Shown: piece after piece, positions 6,893-15,207 of the stretch
Numbering within the stretch: position 1 is the stretch's first letter
Layout: every line of letters starts with the position of its first letter
Source of the DNA: an uncultured Duganella sp.
GTDB taxonomy: Bacteria > Pseudomonadota > Gammaproteobacteria > Burkholderiales > Burkholderiaceae
Length of the DNA: 28,001 bases
Assembly: GCA_946482335.1 (NCBI GenBank)
Contig: CAMLRG010000064.1
Coordinates: 1 to 28,001, forward strand
Direction: 5' to 3'
Made by a program: the position numbers and the translations under genes
The notes under the pieces: model-generated
Told to the model about the DNA's origin: nothing
Seen by the model: the letters and a program-made list of their open reading frames with translations, nothing else
Database searches by the model: none

Positions 6893-7711
6893 ATGACTAT
6901 CAATATCAAAACCCCAGAGGACATCGAAGGCATGCGCCTGGCCGGCCGCCTGGGCTCCGAAGTGCTCGACTACATCACCCCCTTCGTCAAGGCTGGCGTC
7001 ACCACCGGCGAACTCGACCGCCTGTGCCATGAGTACATGACCAATGTGCAGGGCACCGTCCCTGCGCCGTTGAATTACTGCCCGCCGGGCTATACCCCTT
7101 ACCCGAAAGCCATCTGCACCTCGGTCAACGACGTGATCTGCCACGGCATCCCGGGCGACAAGGTGCTGAAGGATGGCGACGTGGTCAACCTGGACATCAC
7201 CGTCATCACCAAGGATGGCTACCATGGCGACAATAGCCGCATGTTCTTCATCGGCAAACCTTCGATCCTGGCCAAGCGCCTGTCGGACGTGACCTACGAA
7301 TGCATGTGGCTGGGCATCGAGCAAGTCAAACCTGGCAATACCCTGGGCGATATCGGCCACGCCATCCAGGTGCACGCCGAAAAAGCCGGCTACAGCGTGG
7401 TGCGCGAATTCTGCGGCCACGGCATCGGCAAGGTCTTCCACGAAGAACCGCAAATCCTCCATTACGGCAAGCCAGGCACCGGCCCGGTGCTGGAGCCAGG
7501 CATGATCTTCACCATCGAGCCGATGATCAATGCCGGCAAGCGCGAAATCAAGGAAATGCCGGATGGCTGGACCATCAAGACCAAGGACCGCAGCCTGTCC
7601 GCCCAGTGGGAACACACCATCCTCGTGACCGAAACCGGTTACGAAGTGCTGACCCTGTCCGCCGGCAGCCCGCAGCCGCCTGCCTTTATCACTGAAAAAG
7701 CAGCAGCCTAA
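6893..7711 (+). CDS. map: Type I methionine aminopeptidase
   Basis: Removes the initiator methionine from nascent proteins with a two-metal centre. It has 272 residues, normal for the bacterial type I enzyme. Metal ligands are visible: D101 (NLDITV), D113 (YHGDNSRMF), H176 ([13 protein letters not shown]), E209 (FTIEPM) and E240 (QWEHTILVT). The D-to-D spacing is one residue longer than in the E. coli enzyme as I recall it. The frame is open upstream to 6842, but the ATG at 6893 gives the expected N-terminus ([20 protein letters not shown]). glnD starts seven bases after its stop, so the genes are probably co-transcribed. This map-glnD order is common in proteobacteria, usually with rpsB next door on the other strand. 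Confidence 0.97.
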   Translation: MTINIKTPEDIEGMRLAGRLGSEVLDYITPFVKAGVTTGELDRLCHEYMTNVQGTVPAPLNYCPPGYTPYPKAICTSVNDVICHGIPGDKVLKDGDVVNLDITVITKDGYHGDNSRMFFIGKPSILAKRLSDVTYECMWLGIEQVKPGNTLGDIGHAIQVHAEKAGYSVVREFCGHGIGKVFHEEPQILHYGKPGTGPVLEPGMIFTIEPMINAGKREIKEMPDGWTIKTKDRSLSAQWEHTILVTETGYEVLTLSAGSPQPPAFITEKAAA

Positions 7712-7718
7712 ACCAAGC

Positions 7719-10301
7719 ATGCCCCACGCCGCGATGAAGAAGGATCTCCGGGAACAGCTGAAAACCCGGTTGAAGTCGGACCGCCAGCGCATTATCGCCA
7801 ACTTCCATGAGGATGGCATGCCGGAAAAGCTGCTGCGCAACCTGCGCGCCAGCGTCGACGACGTGCTGACCCAGGCCTGGGGCGCGACCGGCATGCCGCC
7901 GCAAGCGGCCCTGGTGGCGGTCGGCGGCTATGGCCGGGGTGAACTGTTCCCCTATTCCGATGTCGACGTCCTGATCCTGCTGCATCAGGCGCCGGACGAC
8001 ACCATGCGCCGCAAGCTGGAAGAATTCGTCCAGCTGCTGTGGGACCTGGGGCTGGAAGTTGGCCACAGCATCCGCACCATCGACGAATGCCTGGCTGAGT
8101 CGAAGGCCGACATCACGGTGCAAACCAGCCTGCTGGAAGCACGCATCATCACCGGCAATATGGTGCTGTTCGCGCAGCTGCAGGATGCATACGACAAGGC
8201 CATGGACCCGCGCGCCTTCTTCGAGGCCAAGACCATCGAAATGCGCCAGCGCCATGCCAAATACGAGGACACGCCATTCAGCCTGGAGCCAAACGTCAAG
8301 GAAAGTCCGGGCGGCCTGCGCGACCTGCATGTGATCCTGTGGATGGCCAAGGCCGCCGGCCTGGCCAATTCCTGGCGCACCCTGGCCGTGCGCGGCCTGA
8401 TTACCCAGACCGAAGCGCGCCAGCTGATGGAAAAGGAACGCGCCTTCAAGGACATCCGCGTGCGCCTGCACCTGGTGGCCGGCCGCCGCGAAGACCGCCT
8501 GGTGTTCGACGTGCAGACCGCCGTGGCGGAAACCCTCGGGCTGAAAGCCACCGGTTCCGGCGTCCACATGCGCCGCGCCAGCGAATACCTGATGCAGCGC
8601 TACTACTGGGCCGCCAAGACCGTGGTGCAGCTGAACACCATCCTGCTGCAGAACATCGAAGCCTACCTGTTCCCGAACGACGAACAGCCGGTGCGCATCA
8701 ACGAGCGCTTCAGCGAAGTGAACGGCATGATCGACATGAACGACGACGACACGTTCGAAAAGACGCCGTCGGCCATCATGGAGATTTTCGTGCTGCTGTG
8801 CGAGCGCCCCGCCCTCAAAGGCATGACGGCGCGCACCATGCGCGCTCTCTGGCACGAGCGCTTCAAGATCGATGCCGGCTTCCGCGCCGACCCGGTCAAC
8901 AAGGCCTACTTCCTGCGCATCCTGCAGGCGCCGCAAGGCATCATCCACAACCTGCGGCGCATGAACGAGCTGTCCATCCTGGGCCGCTACCTGCCAAGCT
9001 TCCGCAAGATCACCGGCCAGATGCAGCACGACCTGTTCCACGTCTACACGGTGGACCAGCACATCATGATGGTGCTGCGCAATATGCGCCGCTTCACCAT
9101 GACCGAGCATGCGCACGAGTATCCGTTCTGCTCGCAGCTGATGGCGAACTTCCCGCAGCCATGGCTGCTGTACGTGGCGGCGCTGTTCCATGACATCGCC
9201 AAAGGCCGCGGCGGCGACCACTCAAAGCTGGGCGTGGCCGACGTCGAGCAATTCTGCCAGGAGCACGGCATCAGCCAGGAAGACACCGAACTGGTCGCCT
9301 TCCTGGTCGAACACCACCTGACCATGTCGCACGTGGCGCAGAAGCAGGACATGTCCGACCCGGACGTGATCCAGGCGTTCGCCAAGAGCGTGCGCGACGA
9401 GCGCCACCTGACCGCCCTGTACCTGTTGACGGTGGCCGATATCCGCGGCACCAGCCCGAAAGTCTGGAATGCCTGGAAAGGCAAGCTGCTGGAAGACCTG
9501 TACAAGATGACTTTGCGCGTGTTGGGCGGTGAACCGCATTCGGCCGACCGCGAACTGAAGAACCGCCAGCAGGAGGCCCTGGCCACCCTGCGCCTGTACG
9601 GCCTGCCGCCCGATGCACACGAAGCGCTGTGGAAACAGCTCGACCTGGCCTACTTCCTGCGCCATGACGCCAGCGATATCGCCTGGCAGACGCGTGCTCT
9701 CTGGGACCGCCTGGACAGCGAACAGCCGGTGGTCAAGGCGCGCCTGGCGCCGATCGGCGAAGGCTTGCAGGTGGCGGTCTATATCAAGGACCAGCCCGAC
9801 CTGTTCGCGCGCATCTGCTCCTATTTCGACCGCAAGAACTTCAGCATCCTCGATGCCAAGATCCACACCACCAAGCATGGCTATGCGCTCGACACCTTCC
9901 TGGTCACCGAGCAGAGTTTCGCCAAGAGCTACCGCGACATCATCAACCTGATCGAGCATGAGCTGTGCGAGCTGCTGACCAGCCAGGGTCCGCTGACGGC
10001 GCCGAGCCGGGGCCGCCTGTCGCGCCTGTCGCGCACCTTCCCGATCCAGCCGACGGTGGACTTGCGGCCCGACGAGCGCGGCCAGTACTACCTGCTGTCG
10101 GTGGCGGCCAACGACCGCACCGGCCTGCTGTACTCGATCGCCAACGTGCTGACCAAGTACAAGATCAACCTGCATACGGCCAAGATCATGACCCTCGGCG
10201 AGCGCGTGGAAGACGTGTTCATCGTCGACGGCGCCGCCCTGGCCAATGCCCGTACCCAGCTGCAGCTGGAAACCGACTTACTCGAAGCACTGAAAATCTG
10301 A
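7719..10301 (+). CDS. glnD: [Protein-PII] uridylyltransferase / uridylyl-removing enzyme
   Basis: The bifunctional nitrogen sensor that uridylylates PII when glutamine is low and removes UMP when it is high, so controlling glutamine synthetase and NtrC. The 860 residues carry the full domain set. The nucleotidyltransferase signature [15 protein letters not shown] is at 69-83 (D81, D83). A GlnD-linker region follows. The HD motif [15 protein letters not shown] starts near 491, and two C-terminal ACT domains lie at about 684-755 ([14 protein letters not shown]) and 791-860 ([14 protein letters not shown]). The start could be the ATG at 7719 or that at 7734 (MKKDLREQ); neither has a clear ribosome-binding site, and the close map stop suggests coupling. 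Its stop overlaps the next start by one base (TGATG). Confidence 0.97.
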   Translation: MPHAAMKKDLREQLKTRLKSDRQRIIANFHEDGMPEKLLRNLRASVDDVLTQAWGATGMPPQAALVAVGGYGRGELFPYSDVDVLILLHQAPDDTMRRKLEEFVQLLWDLGLEVGHSIRTIDECLAESKADITVQTSLLEARIITGNMVLFAQLQDAYDKAMDPRAFFEAKTIEMRQRHAKYEDTPFSLEPNVKESPGGLRDLHVILWMAKAAGLANSWRTLAVRGLITQTEARQLMEKERAFKDIRVRLHLVAGRREDRLVFDVQTAVAETLGLKATGSGVHMRRASEYLMQRYYWAAKTVVQLNTILLQNIEAYLFPNDEQPVRINERFSEVNGMIDMNDDDTFEKTPSAIMEIFVLLCERPALKGMTARTMRALWHERFKIDAGFRADPVNKAYFLRILQAPQGIIHNLRRMNELSILGRYLPSFRKITGQMQHDLFHVYTVDQHIMMVLRNMRRFTMTEHAHEYPFCSQLMANFPQPWLLYVAALFHDIAKGRGGDHSKLGVADVEQFCQEHGISQEDTELVAFLVEHHLTMSHVAQKQDMSDPDVIQAFAKSVRDERHLTALYLLTVADIRGTSPKVWNAWKGKLLEDLYKMTLRVLGGEPHSADRELKNRQQEALATLRLYGLPPDAHEALWKQLDLAYFLRHDASDIAWQTRALWDRLDSEQPVVKARLAPIGEGLQVAVYIKDQPDLFARICSYFDRKNFSILDAKIHTTKHGYALDTFLVTEQSFAKSYRDIINLIEHELCELLTSQGPLTAPSRGRLSRLSRTFPIQPTVDLRPDERGQYYLLSVAANDRTGLLYSIANVLTKYKINLHTAKIMTLGERVEDVFIVDGAALANARTQLQLETDLLEALKI

Positions 10302-11050
10302 TGTCCGAAGAATTGTTACGCCTGTCCAAGCGCATGTCCGAACTGGGCCTGTGCTCCCGCCGTGAAGCCGATGAATGGATTGCCAAGGGCTGGGTGCGCG
10401 TGGACGGCAAAGTGGTGTCCGAACTGGGCACCAAGGTTTACCCGAGCCAGAAAGTCACCGTGGAGCGCCAGGCCGCCGCCGAACAGGCGCGCCGCGTCAC
10501 CATCCTGATCAACAAGCCGGTCGGCTACGTGTCCGGCCAGGCCGAGGATGGCTACCAGCCGGCCGTGGTGCTGATCAAGCCGGAGAATCGTTGGGCCGAA
10601 GACCGCTCGCCGGAACGCTTCGACCGCGCCCAGCTGCGCAGCCTGGTGCCGGCCGGCCGCCTCGACATCGATTCGGTCGGCCTGCTGGTGCTGACCCAGG
10701 ATGGCCGCGTGGCCAAGCAGCTGATCGGCGAACAGACCCATGTGGACAAGGAATACCTGGTGCGCGTCGAGTACACCAAGCCGGGCCGCCTGCCCGACAG
10801 CGAGCTGCAAAAGCTGAACCATGGCTTGTGGATGGATGGCAAGCCGCTGCTGCCGGCCAAGGTGCGCTGGCAGAACGACGACCAGCTCAGCTTCACCCTG
10901 CGCGAAGGCAAGAAGCGCCAGATCCGCCGAATGTGCGAGATGGTTGGCTTGCGCGTGGTAGGCTTGAAGCGCGTGCGCATCGGCCGTGTCAAACTTGGAA
11001 ATTTGCCAGAAGGACAATGGCGTTACCTGGCTCCCGACGAGCGCTTCTGA
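10301..11050 (+). CDS. rluF: rRNA pseudouridine synthase, RluF-like (RsuA/RluB/E/F family)
   Basis: Predicted to isomerise a uridine in rRNA; for RluF the target in E. coli is U2604 of 23S rRNA. The 249-residue protein has an N-terminal S4 RNA-binding domain (LSKRMSELGLCSRREADEWI, residues 8-27 onward). The synthase core has the catalytic Asp at D122 in GRLDIDSVGLLVLTQDG, the KEYLVRVEY segment and the terminal GKKRQIRRMCEMVGLRVV motif. The tail (LKRVRIGRVKLGNLPEGQWR) is closest to RluF in my memory, but RluB/RsuA-type specificity cannot be excluded. It starts at the ATG sharing one base with the glnD stop, so it is the third gene of the map-glnD operon. Confidence 0.85.
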   Translation: MSEELLRLSKRMSELGLCSRREADEWIAKGWVRVDGKVVSELGTKVYPSQKVTVERQAAAEQARRVTILINKPVGYVSGQAEDGYQPAVVLIKPENRWAEDRSPERFDRAQLRSLVPAGRLDIDSVGLLVLTQDGRVAKQLIGEQTHVDKEYLVRVEYTKPGRLPDSELQKLNHGLWMDGKPLLPAKVRWQNDDQLSFTLREGKKRQIRRMCEMVGLRVVGLKRVRIGRVKLGNLPEGQWRYLAPDERF

Positions 11051-11067
11051 GTCGGCATCGACGCAAC

Positions 11068-11090
11068 AAAAAGACAGCATTTATTGCTGT
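11068..11090. terminator. Small hairpin after the rluF-like gene, weak terminator candidate
   Basis: ACAGCA (11074-11079) and TGCTGT (11085-11090) form a six-pair stem around a five-base loop. On the plus strand it is followed by only a few T residues. The A-run 11068-11072 would give a better T-tract on the minus strand, where no gene obviously needs it. It may reduce readthrough from the map-glnD operon. Confidence 0.3.
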
Positions 11091-11161
11091 TTGGCAAGCC
11101 AAACTTGCTGGAACGCGGTAAAGTAACTGGCGTCTTCTCCCAAAAAACGAGAGCCTGAGCT

Positions 11162-11929
11162 GTGAACGACCCAATGCCAAACGACTTCCGCAAAGGTCCG
11201 CCCCGTCCACAAGACGCGGTGGAACCGATTGCCGCGGGAACGCATCCGCACGATATCGTGGATCCCGACGAGATCGGCGATGCCTTGGCCGCGCTGGCCG
11301 AGGCCGGCGACGCCGTTTCCATCTACCACCGCGACTGCGCCGAGCCCGTGCTGGCCCGCCTGCTGTCGGTCGATCCCGAACTGCCGCACTTCGTCATCCA
11401 GCTCAATGAAGGCTCCACCCTGGCGCCCGGCGAATGCACCTTCGTCGCCTGGCTGCGCGGCGCCAAGTTCCAGTTCAAGCTGGACGATCCGCACTGGAAC
11501 GCCCTGCCCGAACAGCCTACGCTGGTTCCGGCGCAATTCCCCGAACGCTGCCAGGTCCTCAACCGGCGCTCCGCGCCGCGCCTGGAAACCCCGCTCGGCA
11601 CTTACCATACCGCGTCCTTCGTCCTGAACGGCAAGCCATACGAGATGCAGCTCTACGATTTCGCCGTGGGCGGGGTCGGCATGCGCTGCCCGCCGCGCGA
11701 TGCGGTCGGCTTGCACGTGGGCCGCAAGCTGCAGCGCGTGCGGCTGGACATGGGACCGGGCGCGGTCCTGATCTGCGACCTGGAAATCCGGCTGTCGCGC
11801 AAATTCCGCTCCTTCCTGCTCGGCGAGCAGGTGCAGATCGGTTGCCAGTTCCAGAACCTGTCGCCGGCAACCCAGGACGAACTGCACCGCATCCTCGAGC
11901 GGCTTAGCACCACCCGCGGGCAGCGCTAA
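11162..11929 (+). CDS. PilZ-domain protein, YcgR-like flagellar brake
   Basis: A 255-residue cytoplasmic protein with the two-part layout of YcgR: an N-terminal beta domain (about 35-128) and a C-terminal PilZ domain that binds cyclic di-GMP. The PilZ arginine motif RSAPR is at 136-140. The second motif reads DFAVGG at 166-171, where the family usually has Asp-x-Ser-x-x-Gly, so the Ser is replaced by Ala. YcgR-type proteins slow flagellar rotation at high cyclic di-GMP; that role is inferred and no motility gene is near. The start is uncertain: GTG at 11162 gives the longest version, ATG at 11174 is an alternative, and neither has a strong ribosome-binding site. It ends 13 bp from the convergent TonB receptor gene. 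Confidence 0.85.
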   Translation: MNDPMPNDFRKGPPRPQDAVEPIAAGTHPHDIVDPDEIGDALAALAEAGDAVSIYHRDCAEPVLARLLSVDPELPHFVIQLNEGSTLAPGECTFVAWLRGAKFQFKLDDPHWNALPEQPTLVPAQFPERCQVLNRRSAPRLETPLGTYHTASFVLNGKPYEMQLYDFAVGGVGMRCPPRDAVGLHVGRKLQRVRLDMGPGAVLICDLEIRLSRKFRSFLLGEQVQIGCQFQNLSPATQDELHRILERLSTTRGQR

Positions 11930-11942
11930 GCCTTCCCCCCGA

Positions 11943-14900
11943 TCAGAACGAAGTGCGCAGGGACAGCGTATAGCTGGCGCCCGGCTTGTACTCGTCGAAG
12001 ATCGCGTTGCTGAACTGCGTATAGGTTCGGCTGATTGCCTTGGTGGCGTTCCATACGCTGAAGGTCAGGTCGGTGTTGTACCTGAAGCCGAACATCTGCT
12101 TCATGTTCACGCCAACCGATGCATCGATCTGGGTACGGTCCGTGGTATAGGCATAGGCCCCGCCGGGCACGTTCAGGCCGGTGCTGGTGTTGACCACGTG
12201 GCTGGCCGTGTACTGGCGCGCCACGCGGACATTCAGGCCGCCTCGCTCGTAGTACAGGGTCAGGTTGTTGGTGCGCGGCGGCACGCCGGCTACCGGCGGC
12301 GCGTTCGGCGCATCGTCGGTCTGCTTGGCGTAGGTGAAGTTGGCGGTGAAGCCGAAACCCTTCACCGGGAGCATGTCCAGCGGTTGCTGCCAGGTCGCTT
12401 CCAGGCCGCGCACTTTCAGCTTGGTGTCGATGTTGTACGGCTCGGTAATCTCGATCAAGTGCTTGTCGCGGCCGCCGCTGGCGTTCACCGCCTGCTGCTG
12501 CGCCTCCGTCAGGCCGATCGTGGTGCCGAACATGGTATCCAGTTGCGACAGCGAGTAGGTATTGATGCGCTGGCCCGGGCGGCTGATGATGTCCTTGCCG
12601 AAAGCGCTCAGCGAAATATAGGCTTCCTTGCTCAGGTAGTATTCGAGCGCGATGTCCAGGTTGTTCGCTTCGAACGGCTTCAGGTTCGGGTTGGTCAGGC
12701 TGCCTTGGCGTGCGCCCTGGTCACCCAGGGTCAGCGTGGTCTGGCGCAAGTCGGCCGGGTTGGCGCGGGTCAGCGACTTGGAGCCCGAAGCGCGCAGGAT
12801 GGTGTTTGGCGTGACGTTGTAGGCCAGCGTCGCCGAGGGCAGCGTGTTGCTGTACTTGGTGGACTCGTAAGTCCAGACGCCCACATTGTCGTACAGGCCG
12901 CCGTTGCTCAAGCCGGCGTTACGCGGATCGGCGCCCACCGTCAGCACGCCGATGGTCTGCTTGGTCTCGGCATAGCGCACGCCGGCGTTATAGCGCAGGG
13001 TGCCGCCGAAGATCGTGGCGCGGCCGGTGGTTTCGGCGTAGGCGGCGCTGACCACTTCGCGGATGAAGCCACCGCTGCCGTTCGTGAAGCCCTTGTGGAT
13101 ATTGTCGCGGAAGTACTGGTAATCCGTATCCTTCGCGAACTTCGGCCAGTCGACGGTGATGAAGCCGTTGCTGCCCGGCTTGACGTAGTTCGGGATGGCG
13201 GAGTTCGGGATCACCGAACCGAGGTAGGCCAGCGGCGCCACACCGGCAGTGGAGCCGGTGCCGAAGCCGGGATAGGCGGTTGCCGCATCGGTCATCGGGC
13301 CCGGCGCGACACGGCCATCGCAGCCCGGGGTGCGGATCTGGGTGTTGGGCGCGAAGAAGCGGTAATTCATGTTGTTGCCGCAGGTGACATTCATCCACGC
13401 GTCGGCCACGGAGAAGCTGCGGTAGCGGCGCTCGATGTCGTCGTACGAACCGCCGACCTTGATGCTGAAGTCGGCATCGCCCCAGTTGACGTTCAGGCGC
13501 GAGCCCTTGGTCTTGTTGGTGCGCTCGTACAGGTCCATGCGCAGGCCGGACAAGCCCTGGCCGGCCTGGTACCAGCCGAAGTTGTTCGGGTCGTTGATGT
13601 CCAGGTTGGAGCTGTACACCGGCGTCTGGCCAGGAGTAGTGTTGTCATAGGTGATGACGGAGTTTGGCGACTTGGTGGCCACCAGCACCGTCGGCATTTC
13701 GCGGAAGAATTTGCTGTTGGTGGCGTTGAAATGGCCGTCGATGGTCCACTTGTCGGACGGACGGAACTCGAAGCCTGGGTTAATGCTGCGGAATTTGGTC
13801 TCCTCCACCATCGGTCGGAATTCCAGTGCCCAGAAAGTGTTGGCGAAGGTAGCCTTGGTGATGGTACAGCCGATGGAGCAATCGCTGCGGTCGAATTCCA
13901 TGCCGATCGGGATCGGCGTGTTGGCACGGGTGCCGGCGTTCATCGCCTCGTAGGTCATCTTGTTCTTCTTCTGGGCGAACAAGGTGTCGAGGTAGAGATC
14001 GAGCTTGTCGTTCGGCTGCCATTGCAGGCTGATGACTTCACCGGCGCGGTTACGCTTGCCTTCGTAGGCGAAGTGGCGGCCCAGGCGGCCCATCAGGCCA
14101 TTGTCGATCTGCTGCAGGGTGGCCCCCGGATTCAGCGCCAGCAGCATGGCACGGTCGATCTGTTTGCCCGGCACCAGGATCGAGCGCGCATATTCCGGCA
14201 GCGCGTCCAAGGCCAGGCCGGAAGGCACGGTGTCCGGCGTCGATTGCGAACCGCCGCCGGTGCTGTTCAGTTTGTCGGAGGCATTGCCCTGGAAGGACTT
14301 GAGCTGGAAGTTGCGCATGTCGACCGTCTGGAAGCCATCGGTCTTGTAGCTGGTATTGCCCCATGCCACACCGGCCAGGGCGCCGAACTTGCCCCACTCG
14401 GCGCTGGTCCAGGTGTTGCTGACCAGGGCGGAGCCGGTATTGCCGGTCTTGCTGTTCTGCTCGCGGTAATTGCCGCTCAGGGTGAAGGCGGAACGGAAGC
14501 CCGACTTGTCGAACGGACGCACGCTGCGCATGTTGACGGTACCGGCGATGCCGCCTTCGATCAGGCTGGCCTGCTGGCTCTTGTACACGCTGGCGCTGCG
14601 GAACAATTCGGAGGGCAGGAAGTCCATGTCCACCTCGCGGTTGGCGCTGATGGAGCCGCCCCAGCTGCCGGCCGATGCCGAAGCCATTGGCGCGCCGTTC
14701 AGCAGCACGCGCGTGAACGCCGCGCCCATGCCGCGGATCGAGATGTTCAAGCCTTCGCCGTCGATCTCGGCGCGGCGCACGGTCACACCCGGCACGCGCG
14801 CCAGGGCGTCGGCGATGTTCGGGTCGGGGAATTTACCCATGTCCTCGGAGAACACGGTATCGCTCAAGCCGATGTTGTCGCGCTTTTCCAGCGCCGACAG

Positions 14901-15155
14901 GCCGAGCGAGCTGCGGTAGCCGCTCACGGTGACGACCGGCAGCACCTTGCCGGGGGCTGCCGCCGGCTTGGATTCGGCCGCGGGCTGCGCTTCGGCCGCC
15001 GTCTGGGCCGCTGCGGCGGCGGCCGTCGTGGTGGGCGCTTGCTGCGCCTCGGTTTGTGCGTAAGCGGTGGTGATCATCCCCGCCAGGATAGTCATGACCA
15101 ACACTTCGCCGCGTGTGCCCAATCGCCGCACGCGTCCACCCGGTTGCTTGTTCAT
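11943..15155 (-). CDS. TonB-dependent outer-membrane receptor (Xanthomonas/Caulobacter carbohydrate type)
   Basis: A 1070-residue receptor expected to import an oligosaccharide across the outer membrane using TonB energy. A signal peptide ends AYA at residue 33. An Ala/Thr-rich linker follows to about 70, then a TonB-box-like segment (VVTVSG, 74-79). The plug contains SEDMGKFPDPNIADALARVPGV (in the region 103-124) and SIRGMG, the signature of the TIGR01782-type TonB receptors linked to plant polysaccharides. The beta barrel fills the rest and ends in Phe (YTLSLRTSF), as outer-membrane proteins do. AAGGAG ten bases before the ATG supports the start. It lies 49 bp downstream of the GH2 gene on the same strand. 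A candidate operator sits between the two. The substrate is inferred from the neighbouring PL4, GH2 and GH43 genes. Confidence 0.93.
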   Translation of the reverse strand: MNKQPGGRVRRLGTRGEVLVMTILAGMITTAYAQTEAQQAPTTTAAAAAAQTAAEAQPAAESKPAAAPGKVLPVVTVSGYRSSLGLSALEKRDNIGLSDTVFSEDMGKFPDPNIADALARVPGVTVRRAEIDGEGLNISIRGMGAAFTRVLLNGAPMASASAGSWGGSISANREVDMDFLPSELFRSASVYKSQQASLIEGGIAGTVNMRSVRPFDKSGFRSAFTLSGNYREQNSKTGNTGSALVSNTWTSAEWGKFGALAGVAWGNTSYKTDGFQTVDMRNFQLKSFQGNASDKLNSTGGGSQSTPDTVPSGLALDALPEYARSILVPGKQIDRAMLLALNPGATLQQIDNGLMGRLGRHFAYEGKRNRAGEVISLQWQPNDKLDLYLDTLFAQKKNKMTYEAMNAGTRANTPIPIGMEFDRSDCSIGCTITKATFANTFWALEFRPMVEETKFRSINPGFEFRPSDKWTIDGHFNATNSKFFREMPTVLVATKSPNSVITYDNTTPGQTPVYSSNLDINDPNNFGWYQAGQGLSGLRMDLYERTNKTKGSRLNVNWGDADFSIKVGGSYDDIERRYRSFSVADAWMNVTCGNNMNYRFFAPNTQIRTPGCDGRVAPGPMTDAATAYPGFGTGSTAGVAPLAYLGSVIPNSAIPNYVKPGSNGFITVDWPKFAKDTDYQYFRDNIHKGFTNGSGGFIREVVSAAYAETTGRATIFGGTLRYNAGVRYAETKQTIGVLTVGADPRNAGLSNGGLYDNVGVWTYESTKYSNTLPSATLAYNVTPNTILRASGSKSLTRANPADLRQTTLTLGDQGARQGSLTNPNLKPFEANNLDIALEYYLSKEAYISLSAFGKDIISRPGQRINTYSLSQLDTMFGTTIGLTEAQQQAVNASGGRDKHLIEITEPYNIDTKLKVRGLEATWQQPLDMLPVKGFGFTANFTYAKQTDDAPNAPPVAGVPPRTNNLTLYYERGGLNVRVARQYTASHVVNTSTGLNVPGGAYAYTTDRTQIDASVGVNMKQMFGFRYNTDLTFSVWNATKAISRTYTQFSNAIFDEYKPGASYTLSLRTSF

Positions 15156-15193
15156 TGCTGTCTCCTTGTTTGCGGCCTCGCGGGCCTTGGTTT

Positions 15194-15207
15194 AGTTAGC
15201 GCTATCA
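15194..15207 (-). promoter_or_regulatory. Candidate LacI-type operator O1, upstream of the TonB receptor gene
   Basis: AGTTAGCGCTATCA on the plus strand, with a perfect eight-base palindrome TAGCGCTA at 15197-15204. It overlaps the GH2 stop codon and is 38 bases from the receptor start codon. The core TTAGCGCTAT is identical to that at 19622-19631. No good -10/-35 pair is visible next to this copy, so its mode of action is less clear than for the other two. Confidence 0.5.

Noticed and set aside
7689..9221. A 510-codon minus-strand frame opposite glnD and the map end
   Set aside because: Antisense shadow of glnD, rich in His, Gln, Val and Ala without any recognisable domain.
11068..11090. 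Hairpin after the rluF-like gene as a firm intrinsic terminator
   Set aside because: The stem is only six pairs and the T-run on the plus strand is too short, so it is kept only as a low-confidence candidate.
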